Of a DNA stretch of 64,000 nt, positions 51,701 to 63,609 are shown one piece after another (the stretch's first letter is position 1; the number at the start of each line of letters is the position of its first letter). This DNA comes from Ceratotherium simum simum. Lineage: Eukaryota > Chordata > Mammalia > Perissodactyla > Rhinocerotidae. Below the pieces are notes generated by a model. That model saw only the letters and a list, made by a program, of their open reading frames with translations, did no database searches and was not told where the DNA came from. A program made the translations under genes and the position numbers. The stretch is taken from positions 16,281,225-16,345,224 of the forward strand of contig NW_004454180.1 in assembly GCF_000283155.1 (NCBI RefSeq), read 5' to 3'.

Positions 51701-51934
51701 CCCAGCAGGCACCCAGCCAAGAGCAAGCCACCTCCACGTTTCCTACTGTGTCCAGGGGTGGGGGTGGCTGTGGGGGTGCATCTAGCCAGAACCAGCTGGT
51801 CCTGCTCTGCCCACCGTTTCCCGCCTGACTTCAGTCTCCTGTAAGGCCCCCAACTATGCTGCTTCCCCCATAGGAGTTCAGCCCAGATTCAGAAAGCAGA
51901 ACTGTTCTGCAGGCCAAGAGGAAGCATGTGGGCC
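48736..51934. other. Convergent 3' space, SECISBP2 to SEMA4D
   Basis: Separates the + strand SECISBP2 3' end from the - strand SEMA4D 3' exons. Part of it is probably the 3' UTR of the short SEMA4D transcript. No protein-coding exon is securely visible. Confidence 0.5.
49785..49790 (-). terminator. SEMA4D: Candidate polyadenylation signal for the SEMA4D short isoform
   Basis: TTTATT on the + strand reads AATAAA on the - strand. It would give a 3' UTR of about 2.1 kb after the stop near 51.9 kb. Weak call based on a motif only. Confidence 0.35.
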
Positions 51935-52027
51935 TCACTGGCAGAAGGGGCCCCAAAAGATCCCCCTGGAGGCAGTGGCTGCTATGCCAGCCTCCTGCCC
52001 ACCCCAGGCCCAGCTCCGGCCACGTAC

Positions 52028-52125
52028 CCACGCCTTCCTCCAGGTCTGCATCATTTTCTCATGCTCCCCGGCCACAGCCCTCCAGGCAGCGAGCTCTCTG
52101 CTCCATTTCTCCTGGTGGGTCACCT
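52028..52125 (-). CDS. SEMA4D: SEMA4D alternative exon, C-terminal tail
   Basis: 98 nt on the - strand completing Glu (G|AG) and encoding VTHQEKWSRELAAWRAVAGE and HEKMMQTWRKAW, matching the human isoform tail up to RKAW. Acceptor TGTCTTGCAG. After RKAW a consensus donor GTACGT follows. If it is not used, the frame reads through to TGA at about 51935. If it is used, an acceptor CTTGGCCTGCAG at about 51915 would add NSSAF and stop. The end is therefore uncertain. Confidence 0.8.
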
Positions 52126-55100
52126 CTGCAAGACAGGAGCAGGGCTCCAGGTCTCAGCTTCACAGGGCTCCATGGCACCTTGGGTGCCCATGGTCCACAG
52201 GCCACGCAGAGAGCCAGGCACTGGTGGGTGCCGGCTCCTTGGTGAGGCGTCTCGGCTGGGCTGAGCCTGGTGCTCTTGGGTAAGACGTTTATCCCTCTGG
52301 GCCTCGCCTTCCTGGCCAAGGGGGCTTCCACAGTCAGCATCCCCACCCGCCCTTCCCCAGACCCAGCTCCGGTGGCAGCTGCTCCCTAATGCTCCAGGCT
52401 CCAGGCAGGAGAAGGGACACCTCCTGGGTCAATGCAGAGACCCTGGGGCTCAGGGCAGGTGGGCCTGCTGCCTCCTCTCCCCTCGAGTGAGGCTGGGAGC
52501 TGAGGCTCAGAAATCAGCTCTCTACCCAGGGCCAGCGTTTTGTGACGTCACTTGCTGCTTGCTCTGCACGGCCTGCCCTGTGTGTTTGATCTTGGATTTT
52601 GAAAACAAGTTACTTGCAGGGCTGCCCTAACGGTACAAGCCTTACAGCCGTCGTCTGCCTCTGTAGACACAAAAGGGAACGACGTCCTTGCTTTGGACCA
52701 CAGCTCTTGTCACTCGTCTCAGAAACGGGTTCCAAGAACCTGAGCCTCTGTGAGAGGAAGCAGAACTGAGTGGGCCTGGTGCTCGTGCCACAGAGGTGTC
52801 TCCACTGGGCCTCCTCTTTGGTGTCTCCTGCCTGTAGAGGGACTGGGGTATAGAAGTGCCCGTGGTCAGAGTCGAGTCCTACTCCTACTGCTTGGTGAGT
52901 TGTGTGACCTTGGGTGAGTCACTTCACCGTGTCATCTGTGTCCTGGGGTGACAACGGTTCCTACCTCACAAGACACCTGGATTAGACGAGGTTAAACATG
53001 CTGGGCTTCAGACTGCCTGGCTGCCTCTCTGGCCGCTGCATAGCTACGTGCCATAGCAGTGCTCACCTGACTTCTGGGAAGACGTCACGTTTACATGATT
53101 ATTCCTTTTATCCTGACAGTAACAGGCAGTGCATTTTACAAAAATGAAAAGAATGGAGGTTCTGGGTGGGAGTGTATATTTGCAATTATTTTTTCTCTCC
53201 CAAACCCCCCACTAAGATGACAAAAGACCTTTTAAAATAATATATATAAACTCTTGAAAATGGACAGAGAATAGGGGAGGAAATAGCAAAAACTTGGGAG
53301 TTGACAAACCGAGGGGCCAGTGGAAACAGACCCAAGAGAGCTGAATCCTAGGCCGGCAACAGGAATGAGGAGCAACCTCACACAAAGGCCTGGAAGCTCG
53401 GCACTGCGACAGGGCTAGGAGGCAGGTTGCTTCAAAGGCGGTTAGGCTGAAGCAGGGCACCCAGGCCCCTTCCCCACTCTGCCCCCCTTGCTGCAGAAGA
53501 GACTGGTGGTTTCGGAGAGCACAGGACGGGCTCTCGGCCTGGGTTCCACCGAGGGCAGGGCCCTGCCTAAAACAGGATCGGGGGCGTTCACACACTAAGT
53601 GATGGGACTCAGTCCTCCTGCCCACCCTGACCCTGGAGGGCCTGCTGCTCAGTGTGAACTGGGGGGACCCGCCGAGTCAGCGTATAGTTGAGCATGCCCT
53701 TCCCCAGGGCTACAGCCCACAGGGAGGTGGAGAGTGCTGGGCAGCCCGGTTTCCCTGGCATTAGTGCACGTGGGAATCACATGGAGACCTCAACACGGGG
53801 CTCCCAGGACTTCTAGTCCAGCAGCTCAGGTAGGTCCTGATGCTCTGCATTTCTGACGATCCCCCTGGTAATATGAATGCTGCCAGTGCCGAGACCACAG
53901 GCTGGGGAGAAGGGCCCCCAACCGGAGGGGTGTTCGTGCCCTTGTCTTAAATGTACACGGACGATCAGGGTGGTCAAGACTTCTGAGGGAAAGAGACAAA
54001 ACAGACAGAAAAGGCAACCGGGAGGGAGAAGAGGACTCCAAGAACCTCTCTCGGTAACCTCGGCAGCCACGCAACAAGAACAGAATGCAACAAGAAAAGG
54101 ACAGCACAGAAGCTCTGATACAAACATGCTAGTGAGATGAACACACAGTAACCTGTGCAAGAGAGCTGAGAAAAACTCACAGGGGTAGGTGGGAAGGTGG
54201 GGAAGTGACAGGAAAGAGCAGACGGACGAGTGGAGGTCCAGGCCAAGTAGCCCAACATCGTGGAAAATAGTTCCAGAAAGAACAGAGAGTGAAGTAGAGA
54301 AGAGTGAATAAAGGTTCAGGATAAGTTGCCAGAGGTGAAGGGCGGGGCTTCCACAGGAAACAGGCCCAGCTGGCGTGAAAAGACCAAGGCGCCATGAACC
54401 TGCACAGAGCTCAGAGCACTCACAGGAGGTCATGGGCAGAGTGGAAGCCAGAGGATGGGAGCGAGCCTCCAGCACTCAGAGAATGCCTTCAGGCCAGCAC
54501 CACGCCTCTGTGGACTCTCATCTGAGAAGAGGGACGGGATCTCCCCACATTGACGTCCCCGTCGCCTGTCTGAGGCAAGCTGAGGGGTGAGTCTAGGAAG
54601 GAATGCTCGGGTGACAGGACACATGGCCCAGCGGGAGAGGAAGGAGGCTGCAGCCTCCAGGTGCGGGGCAGCCCCGGGGAGGCGCGGGGCAGCCCCAGGG
54701 AGGCACAGGGCTCCAGGGCAGGGGGTTGGAGAGGCTGATGGCAGGACACCGGTCCATCTACAGTGACCAGGCAGTTAGACGCTTATGGGGTCTGCTGCAG
54801 GGTTAACAACAGCCAAGAACAGTTAACCCACACGAGAAATCCTAGTAGATCTGGGGCTCAGCCAGCCTCTGATGTAACACATGTTCTTCCAGGAGGATGG
54901 GGCCTGGCAGCCAGGGTGTAGTGTATGGTGTGTGAGCGTGTGTGTGTGTACGTGCTAACTCATCACTCTCAGTGAAGGCCAGTAGGCACTCCCTGACTGA
55001 AATGGCATCCGCAGCGTGCGGGCAGAGATGGAGGGTAAACATCGAGAAATCCTGGCCTGAGAGAGCTGTGGGCCGGTCCGCTTACCGTGTCTCATCACGG

Positions 55101-57685
55101 AGACCCGCACTCTGGAGGTGCTGTTCCCGGCCGAGGAGAGCGCGGAGCAGCGGTACTCGGCGCTCTCTCCGATGGCGTCTCGCAGCCAGCTGAGCACGTG
55201 GACCTTGCCATCAGGCAGTGCGTGGGTCTGCACGGGGACACACGTCTCCAGTTCGCGCCCATTCTTCTCCCAGATGAAGTGAACGTCCGCGGGACCTGGG
55301 AGCACACAGACCTTCTCCACCCATGTCCCCTGGACCCCACTAGTACCCACAGGAGCTGCCCCAGCTCAGCGGCCGGGCGGCCCAAGTTGGGGGGCCTTTG
55401 TTGTCCCAGGTGGACTGAAGTGATGGCGCAGCTTTCGGCACAGTCCCTGCCCCTCCCCTGGAGGAGGCCTGGGGGTGGTTCCCGCTGTGGTCCCCAGTGA
55501 CCCCCGGGAGAAAAGGGGCACAGTCTGACCCGAGCGCTCCCTGATCCTGGCCTTGCTCGGATGCCTTTTCGAAAGTGCACCTGCACACCTGTGTCCCTAG
55601 GACACTCGCTTAGGCTGTCAGGGGGTGTGGACTGCTCCCAGCTGGGCCGGGGTGCTGAGAAGGGCTGAGGGTCTGTCCTAATGAAGTAAGGACTTGGAGG
55701 AGAGTGGACACTGCAGATGGAGGACAGGCCAGCACCTTTCTCCCACTCTGGGCGCTGGCCCCCGGCTGGGCTCTGAGCTCTGCGGAGCTGGGCTTGGGCC
55801 GGGGAGCACCGCACACACACCTGGGCTTCCAGCCTCGCACTCGGGACCTGGGACCAGTTTCCAGCCCAGGGCCAACGGGAGAGGGTGGTGGGCCGGGAGC
55901 AAGACCTGGGCTCTAGTCCAGCACCAGCAGCAGCCTGTTGGCACTGGCTTCCCATCTGTGAAGTGCTGCTGGACCAGCCCTGGGGCCCCAGGGCCGTGCT
56001 GAGTCGGGCCCACCTCCTGTCCCCTACTCAGGAGCAAACCAGCCAGGGCAGCCCCACTTTGATCTGCTCGCACACTGGCTTCACTCAAGTTGGCTGAAGG
56101 AAGGACTGAAGGCAGGTTCAAACAGCCCAGCTGAGCACCGCTGGCTCCTGCCCAGGTGTGTGTGGACCCCCGGCTGAGCTGGGACAGTGGCAAAGGCCAG
56201 GCCAGGCCCTAGACCGTTCTCAGCAGCTCAGGGGTCTGCCCTGGAGCCCAGGCCGGTGAGAGCCGAGCAGGACAGGTGACACAGGCCTCCTCCCTGCAGT
56301 TCCTGGGGGACGTGCAGACTCTTTGTCAGCCCCTGTCCCTGCTGCTCCCAGCCTCGGTGGTGGGGGCTGGGGCCAGGCCCTGCCAGCCCACACTGCTCCC
56401 CCTCACTTCTGCCTGTGCCAGGCGGGCACCCCAACAGCGTGGATGAGGGGCGCCCTCCAGCCTCCCCCGGGGGCCCAGGGACCTGACTCCCTGATGAATG
56501 TCCTCGATTCCGCGTGGACGGCACCAACTCCAAAGGGGCAGCTGCGAGGCCGGCCTGGACCACAGCAGCCCCGCCTGATCACACCACCACCTGAGACTCG
56601 GCTTTTAAAAGCTAGATTCTCCCTAGATGCCCCCCAACCGGGGAATGATCTAATACAACGTGTGTGGAGGACGGTCAGCAGTGCAGGAAGGACTGTGTCT
56701 GTCTACCTGTGCTGGTTCACTGAGCGGGAGAAACAAGTGACAGAGCCCAGGGACTAAAAGACCAGCGCCGAGGCCACGGGCGTTCGGGTGTGCGGGCATG
56801 TGGGGTGCGCACGGCCGGAGGCAGGTGGGGAAGGTGGGCGAGGCGGGGGCAGCGAGTTCTCTGTCACGAGCCGGGTGTCTTAGAAGGAGCAGAGATTTCC
56901 GGTTTAAGTAAGGTTACTTTCAGTGGATTCCCAGCAGGATCAGGTCCCCGTGTGACCCACCTGGCACCTCTTCACCCCTGTCTGATCCCTTCATCAGGGA
57001 CTCACCACGTTCAGGATCCTCAAAGAACCTTCCTCCCAAGGGAAAGTCAGACCCTTGAACAGGACAGTCCTAGGAATGAATCCAAGGCAATGGTCGGAAC
57101 ACGGAGGAGCCACCAAAGCTGTGTCCGTTAAGTGAGACCTCGGGAAATGTGACAGCCACCCGTGTTGTCGTTCATTAGGAATCATGTTTAAGAAGATTAA
57201 CACAGAAAAATTCTAATAACATTGTGTTGAAAAACATAAGTGCACGTGTGTACGTGTGTATATGTGTGTGTACACGTGTGTGTGTGTGTGGACACATTCA
57301 TGCATATACACAGAGAAAAGGCCTAAAAGTGGCCACATTGCTGGTGGTGGCTGCCTTCGGGGGGTTAAATTTTTGGTTGTTTCAATTTTGCTCTTTATAC
57401 TTTCCTGGAGTTTCCAAATTCACTACAACAGACAAATATTGCTTTTATTATAAAAATAAAACTCTATTTTGAAATAAAGTAACGTGCCACAGACTCTGAA
57501 GGAAATTCTGCAAGATGTTCAAAAGTGGTTCGCACAGCAGCCCGCTGGCCATCCTGGCCTGGCGGATAAGCCCTCACCGGTGTGTTTACCGTTTTCTCTG
57601 CAGGATTGTTTTTATTATCTCACTCCATAATTAGTTTTTCCCACTCAAACTGTTTTGTACCGTACCCCTCGATAACTCTGTCTCT

Positions 57686-57723
<38 letters not shown>

Positions 57724-60700
57724 GAATCCATGCACTCACCCATATTTGCACGTCCACACATGCACATCTACACACGCCCACATCGACGCACGGCTACCTA
57801 GATGCCCATCGGCCGTGCACAGATAGCTGTGCCTGCCTTTGACTGCCGACCTCACCGTATGACACCACATTCTGTTGCCATTCCCAGCTGACGGGCGTCT
57901 CACTGCAACTGAGCCCCGTGAGGCATTATGATCAGGAACCTGAGACTTTTCTTTGAACGGACACTGATGTCAGGTCTAAAAGGGCCATCTCCTCCCTCAG
58001 CCCCAGCACCGCCTGACGGTGACGTGCACTGAGGCCTCTCCTGCACTGGAGCCACCAAGGTGAGTCACAGGAGCTTGTGGAAGGTTCTCACGACCAGGCC
58101 TGGGACAAGGAATCTGGGTGTCCTGAGCTGGGGCTGAATCGTTGCCCCGAACCACGTGGGCCGGGACCTTTCAGGAGCAAAATTCCCAGAAGACCCACAG
58201 CCCCGGGGGCAAGGACAGGACGGAAAACACTTACCACGTGCACCTCCATCATGAGGACATTCTTAAGCACCATTAAATGTGCTTTAAATGTGTATTTAAC
58301 TGTAGTAAAACATTAAAAATGTTAAAGAAGTACTTACGTTCCATTTATTCTTTTTAAAACTATCCAACTCATTCTGAATGCAGAGGAGATTAAAGAGAGA
58401 AGGAAAGGGAGAATTAAAACTGGTCCACAGGGCCACCTCACTGTGACACCAGTGGGGACCTGGGCAGCAAGCCAAACACATCCACCCCACAAGGCCTGCT
58501 TGGGAAGTTCGGCGTGCCGGCAATCCTCCCAGCCGCCCCTGGGCTGGCAGGAGTCGACTGCGTCCCCGCAGCGGCTGAGCGGTCGGCCAACCGGGAAGGT
58601 GCTCTGGGCCCTGGGAAGGCTCCTACAGCCTCGGGTTCCAGCACCCAGCTCGGGGTCGAGGCGGTGCAGGGGCTGTTGGCTCCATCCTGCCCCCAACCCA
58701 CCCCACACCATCTTGGGGGACACACTGGTGCAGAGCTGACTCTACTTTGTGACAAAACCAGAGCCCCTTGGAGCAATAGCCTCTCACCGAGGGAGACCAA
58801 CCCATCCTGGGGGTGGGGGCCTGAGAGCCTGGAGTGGGAGAGGAATATGATGGGATCCACCCCGAGTGCTCGGGCCACATCCCTGACGGGTGCCCCCATT
58901 GCCATCTGTGCAGCTCCATGCAGGCAAGCCTTCCTCCAGACATCCTGGTGCATGTGGTCTACTCTGACCCCAGAGCCAGTTGCCATGGGGCTGGCCCACC
59001 TCCCATGCTCACGTCCAGGGTCTTCCTGCCAGCTACTGGGTTCCTGGGTGCACGCCTCAGGGAGCTGTTTTCTGAGCACCCAGAAGCTGCATGCACCAAG
59101 GATGCTCACGCCTGATCCCCAGGACGGGGCGTTTCCCTGCACGACCCAGGGTCTGACACTGCACAGAAATCAAGAGGACCCGGGTGGGAAGGAAAGGGGC
59201 TCTCTTGGGTCGCCACTGCACCAACTTCATCAGCTTTCCTCCTCAGGGTGTCCCAAGCCTGTCACAAAGCTGCTGGGGCCCTGTGGTCAGCTGAAGTATG
59301 ACCCCTAATATCCAGGTCCTAATCTCTGTAACCTTATGAGGCAAAAGGTGCTTTACAGACCACATGGTGGGAGGTGCAGGAGGCACCTGCATGGCGCCCA
59401 GCTTCATGGGGGGCCCTGGAATTCCCTGTGCGGATGACACTCCTGCACACAGGGAGACCTGGGAAACCAACGACAGGCCTGCTCTGCTGTAAAGGCACGT
59501 GGATTAGCATGAACAGGAAAGAAAGACAGCTTCTGGAAAACTGCCTCGTCAGACACTCAGATCGAGACTCCAGCACAGGGATGGATCCGAGGATCAGCTG
59601 CCCCCACAGCTCGGCCTTGGCCTCTCAGGAGCCCGGAAATGCACACCCGCACCCATGGTCACTGGGCGCTCCGAGCCCAGGACCCTCTGAGCCCTAGGCC
59701 GCCTTCTGCACCCTGCCGCCCCTCCCTGACCCCTGTGGCGCAAAGGGCTCTGATTTCTAACGTCGCAGTTAAAACATAAAAGGCCACCCAAAACCTGAAT
59801 ATCCACGTTACCTAAAGTAGAGAAAATCCATTCTTAGTTTTAAAAATGACACGGCTCCAACTTTGACATAGAAAGACAGTCACGTCAGGGCTGGGGGCAG
59901 GGCCCACAGGGTAGAGAAAGACTCCACTTCTGGTAAAAAATTATACAGATCTATTTCCGTGCGTATACCTGCCTGTGCAAATGCACGATCTGCATGTGCT
60001 TGTGCACAGACACATCATCATCAAGGGCTACTGTCCACACGTGCGTATTTCTCTACGCCAGCGTAAAGCTCGGTGTGCTCAAGTGCGGCAGGGGGATGCT
60101 CCCTTTGCTCATATGGACTGTACTAATTTTGCCACGAGGAGCATGGATTCATTATTTCAGAAAAGTGAAACACAACCAGACCACACGCTTACGTAACTTC
60201 GCCAGCTCAGGACCCCTTTTCTCTGCTTGTCAGCATTTTCCTAACCCTCCAGAAGGCACATATCTCCCTCCAGAATGGAAGACAGTCAGCAGTTCGGAGA
60301 ACCATGCCCAAGTCTGGAATTCTGCCTCCCCACGCCCAGGCCCCAGGTCCTATGGATGGAGGCGTGGCCACAAAACCCAATGGGCAGTGTGCTTTGCACC
60401 CAAAAGAAACACGCGTGCATGTGCATGCACATACACACCTGAATGCACACACACACACTCCACTGGGAAGATGAGGAGACAGAGAGGAGACAGTGAGCCG
60501 AGGAGCCCCAGAGTCACTGAGCTCCGAGGCCATGCCCGCCATAAGAAGCTGGCCTGGCCTTGGTCTGCCTGAACCTGAGGCACTGTGACACGGCCTCATA
60601 GCCCCGCTCTACGGGGACCCACTGCCCAAGCCCAGGGGGACGGCACCGGAGTACCCTGGAAAGGGAGGCACCTGCAGCCACAGAGCAGGAACCAACACGT

Positions 60701-63609
60701 CTGCAGAGCCCCGGCTGAAAAAGAAACTTGGCATTCAGTTCTGAAGGGACATGCTCGGGCCGCCCCGTCCGCCAGGGCAGGCTGCCTCTAGGAACCGCGG
60801 GTTTCCTGGGTGTGGATGTGAACCCGCTTGGCTGAGGTGGGTCTTCACCATCAGTGGGTCCCTGTGGCCACCTCCTGCTTTTGCTGAGAGGGTGGCGTGG
60901 GAGCAGCCTTCGGGGTGGCAGGAGGCTGCACGGCCCTGCACCCCCGGGGAGGAGGCCCTCCTGCCCCAGCTGTCTCCAGGGCCCGCTCTTCTCACCCCCG
61001 ATGCCCGTGGGATCTCCCTGGAGGACCCAGCACACCACGCCCACCTCCAGAAGGCGCAGGAGGCCCCAGCTAGGGGTGTGTGTGTGTGGTGTGTGACTGT
61101 GTGGTGCCTGTGTGGGGTGTGGTTTGTGGAATGTGTATACGGGCATCTGTGTGTGACACATGGTATGTGGTGTGTGTTATGTGTGTGTGTTTGCGGTGTG
61201 TGACAGTGTATATGGTCTGTGTAGTCATGTTGTGTGTGGTGTGTGTTGTATATGTATGTAGTGTGGTGTGTGTGTTGTGTATTGTGTATGTATGTGGTGT
61301 GGTTTATGGGAGGGTGTGTGTGGTCTGTGCAGTGTGGTATGTGTGGTGTGATTTATGTGGTGTTTGGTTTGAGTGTGGGTCTGTATGTGTGTGTGGTGTG
61401 TTATGTATGTGGTGTGGTTTATAGGTGTGTGTGGTGTGTGCAGTGTGGTGTGATTTATGTGGTGTTTGGTTTGGGTGTGGGTCTGCGTGTGTGTCTGGTA
61501 TGTGTGTGTGGTGTATGGTGTGTGTTGTGTGTGGGGTGTGTGTGTGAGGGGCATGTGTATGTGGGGTATGGTGTGGTATGTGTAGTGTGTTGGGGTGTGT
61601 GTGTTGTATATGTGTATGTGTGTGGTGTGGTTTATGGGGGTGTGTGTGTGCAGTGTGGTGTGATTTATGTGGTGTTTGGTTTGTGTGTGTGTGGTGTGTG
61701 CAGTGTGGCGTCATTTATGTGGTGTTTGGTTTGTGTGTGTGTGGTGTGTGCAGTGTGGCGTCATTTATGTGGTGTTTGGTTTGTGTGTGTGTGGTGTGTG
61801 CAGTGTGGCGTCATTTATGTGGTGTTTGGTTTGAGCGTGGGTCTGTGCCTGGGTGTGGTGTGAGGCATTCAGCCCGCCCGGGCCCTCTGGGTGGCCTCGT
61901 GACACGGCCCTCAGTGGCCCTTCCTCCTGGTGGGACAGGACGCCTCGGGCTCCCTGGAAAGGCCGGTCCTTCCCGGGAGGCCTCAGAGCCTCAGGCTGCG
62001 GCCTCAGTGGCACAAGGGAAGGTCCCGGATGGACAAACAATTCTGGAGAACACAGTGCACACACGAGGAGGGGCAGGGGTCCAGGCCCCAGTTTCCCTCT
62101 GTTCCATCCACCCTGAGCGCTGGGGGACACTCTCCCCAGCGTTCTCCAGGCTCCGGTGCTCCCAGCTCCTCAAGCCACTTCTCCCGCTGGGGCTGCCAGA
62201 CCACAGCTGAGCTCCTGATCCTTCGGTCCTGCCAGGGAGGTGCTGGCAGGAGATGGAAGTCGGGAGGAAGAAACGACTCTCAGCTTCTCGAAGCCCCTCA
62301 GCAGCTGCAACAGCAGCACAGGCAGCGTGGCCCACGTGGGGAGGCTTCGGGTCCCAAGGCCACGTGAAGGCTCGTGGCCACTCGGGAGGCAAGGACGGCT
62401 CTAAGTATACCCTGCTTCTGCCTGTGGCCAGCAGTGGCTTCCCGTGGTTACTATGTTTTGGGGAAGCGTACCGCCCCTTGTCCCCAGACCTCCCGTCATC
62501 TTGGGAACTGAAGCCCTGCACTAAACTCCCGTGTCTGCAATACCCAGAGTGGTTTCTGTTCTGATCCAGCCGCGAGATCATTTTCCCAGGCACCAGTCTT
62601 CATCCTCTCCCAATCCCAGGGGCTGTGTGCACGAACGCGTGTGTACATGCACACACCCAGCAAACAGGTCACACACACCTGAGCAGCTCACATTTAAGAG
62701 CATACAGATCCCAGCCACGTGGACTCCTGGCCACAAGGCCCTCCTGGAGCACCAGCAAGGGGCCCCAGGACCGTTGCCAGGTTGTGTGACCCAGCACTGA
62801 GCATCCTGCCCTCCCAGTGACAAGGAGGCTCCATGTGTGCCTGGGAGGCCACCGCAGGACGGGCCTGGGAGGCTGACGCGGGTTCCGGGGTGGCTGTCCC
62901 CAGGGAAAGACGCTGGCCAAGGAGCCACCTGCAGCCCAGGCGCACTGCAAACGTGGCTTTGGCTCCGTCCCATCCCAGTGTGATCCGACACGGGGCCAAC
63001 ACCTCCCAGGCCCCGGGGGTGCACTAGACTCAATCTTTTTGGAGTTTAAACATCATAAAGCAAGAGATTTGCCCCCACTCTGGAGGCTCGAAGTTAATTT
63101 TTCAAATCTCCAAATGCTACACACAGTACCCCTCAATGGTTCGCAGACATTGAAGTTAGGATACGCCAGTGACTGGCGAGCCGTAGCCTCTGCGCCATGT
63201 CCGGCCCACCCCGGGGTTTCAAAATAAAGTGTGGTGGGCACACAGCCAGGCCCGCGTTGGCAGCTTTCAGCTCCGAAGGCAGAGTTGAGAAGTTGCGACA
63301 GAGACCACCCATGGCCACAAAGCCTCAAACAGCTCACATTTGGCTATTTGCAGAAAAAGTTGGTTAGCCCCCAGTGTCCGTAGGAAAGGAGACTAAACTT
63401 CTGACGGGCGCAGCCAGGAAGGTGGTGCTCGAGGAGGAGGCCCCAGCCCCAGTCCCCCACCTGGGCAGGTGCCCCGCTCACCTGTGGCCTGGCAGAAGAG
63501 GTGGAAGGTCCCCAGGGCATGCACGTGCTGGGCCTGGTCGCTGAGGAAGGGCGGCAGCAAGGTGACCCTCGGGCGGCGGTCAGGCCCGGAACCCGAGGCC
63601 GGCCAGGGG
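52028..63609 (-). CDS. SEMA4D: Semaphorin-4D, alternative 3' exons of a soluble isoform (partial gene)
   Basis: Three - strand exons, 63482-63609, 55086-55295 and 52028-52125, join in phase. They encode an Ig-like C2 region (FHLFCQATG ... VHFIWEKNGRELETCV ... SAEYRCSALSSAGN) followed by a tail, EVTHQEKWSRELAAWRAVAG to QTWRKAW. The Cys of FHLFC and YRC with the Trp of FIWEKNG make the Ig disulphide core. This matches the alternative human semaphorin-4D isoform that replaces the usual Ig, stalk, membrane helix and cytoplasmic tail. Sema domain, PSI domain and the usual membrane exons must lie beyond 64000. Semaphorin-4D signals through plexin-B1 (and CD72 in immune cells). Without a membrane helix this form should be secreted (inference). 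The last coding bases are unclear: see the last exon. Confidence 0.85.
52865..53020 (+). repeat. MIR SINE
   Basis: GTTGTGTGACCTTGGGTGAGT-like core (TGTGTGACCTTGGGTGAGTC), followed by CACTTCACCGTGTCATCTGTG and CCTACCTCACAAGACACC, the order of a MIR element. Confidence 0.75.
53758..53905 (+). mobile_element. MER5A-like DNA transposon remnant
   Basis: GGGAATCACATGGAGACC, TGATGCTCTGCATTTCTGAC and GCTGCCAGTGCCGAGACCAC follow the MER5A order. Diverged. Confidence 0.65.
55086..55295 (-). CDS. SEMA4D: SEMA4D alternative exon, Ig domain second half
   Basis: 210 nt on the - strand, completing Gly (G|GT) and encoding PADVHFIWEKNGRELETCVP, VQTHALPDGKVHVLSWLRDA, IGESAEYRCSALSSAGNSTS and RVRVSVMRH plus one base. 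Acceptor TGCTCCCAG, donor CACG|GTAAGC. Holds the Ig Trp and second Cys, plus one N-glycosylation sequon (NST). Confidence 0.9.
57241..57292. repeat. TG-rich microsatellite
   Basis: Imperfect TG/TACGTG run ending in GTGTGTGTGTGTG. Alternating purine-pyrimidine sequence. Confidence 0.85.
57688..57721. repeat. (CA)n microsatellite
   Basis: Uninterrupted CA dinucleotide run of about 17 units, followed by looser ACAC-rich sequence. Confidence 0.95.
61075..61862. repeat. TG-rich minisatellite region
   Basis: About 790 bp of degenerate GTGTGG/TATGTG sequence on the + strand. Ordered 50-bp units are clear at 61651-61832: units at 61701 and 61751 are identical, the one at 61651 differs at two or three bases, and the one at 61801 is identical for its first 33 bases. 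The core contains GTCATTTATGTGGTGTTTGG. Related but less regular units occur upstream (for example at 61441). Confidence 0.92.
63269..63372 (+). mobile_element. hAT-like DNA transposon remnant
   Basis: Carries GAGTTGAGAAGTTGCGACAG, then CACAAAGCCTCAAACA and GCAGAAAAAGTTGGTTAGCC, matching the right half of the same MER1-group element as at 29517-29700. Left half missing or unrecognisable. Confidence 0.6.
63482..63609 (-). CDS. SEMA4D: SEMA4D alternative exon, Ig domain first half
   Basis: 128 nt on the - strand. After one base completing a codon it encodes PWPASGSGPDRRPRVTLLPP, FLSDQAQHVHALGTFHLFCQ and AT plus one base of Gly. Acceptor CTCTCCCCGAAG, donor CCACAG|GTGAGC. Contains the first Ig cysteine. 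The upstream exon lies outside the window. Confidence 0.85.

Larger units (their letters stand above)
52126..55085 (-). other. SEMA4D: SEMA4D intron between alternative exons
   Basis: 3-kb intron with a MIR-like element (about 52865-53020), a shorter MIR-like piece near 52265-52370 and a MER5A-like element (about 53758-53905). A small GGCAGCCCC-type tandem repeat lies near 54665-54715. No other exon is supported. Confidence 0.55.
55296..63481 (-). other. SEMA4D: SEMA4D intron between Ig-domain exons
   Basis: 8.2-kb intron containing (TG)n at 57241-57292, (CA)n at 57688-57721, the TG-rich minisatellite at 61075-61862 and a hAT-like piece at 63269-63372. Long open frames across the minisatellite are low-complexity artefacts. 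No canonical SEMA4D membrane or cytoplasmic exon is present here. Confidence 0.6.

Noticed and set aside
54955..55350. Continuous 131-codon - strand frame as a complete gene
   Set aside because: Only 55086-55295 is coding. The rest is intron read-through beyond well-formed splice sites of the SEMA4D exon.
57688..57721. CRISPR-like or regulatory direct repeats
   Set aside because: A plain CA dinucleotide microsatellite. No spaced repeats of CRISPR type exist in this window, which is a mammalian nuclear sequence.
61234..61863. Cys/Val/Trp-rich 209-codon frame and His/Thr-rich reverse frames
   Set aside because: Pure translation of a TG-rich minisatellite. The repeat explains both compositions.
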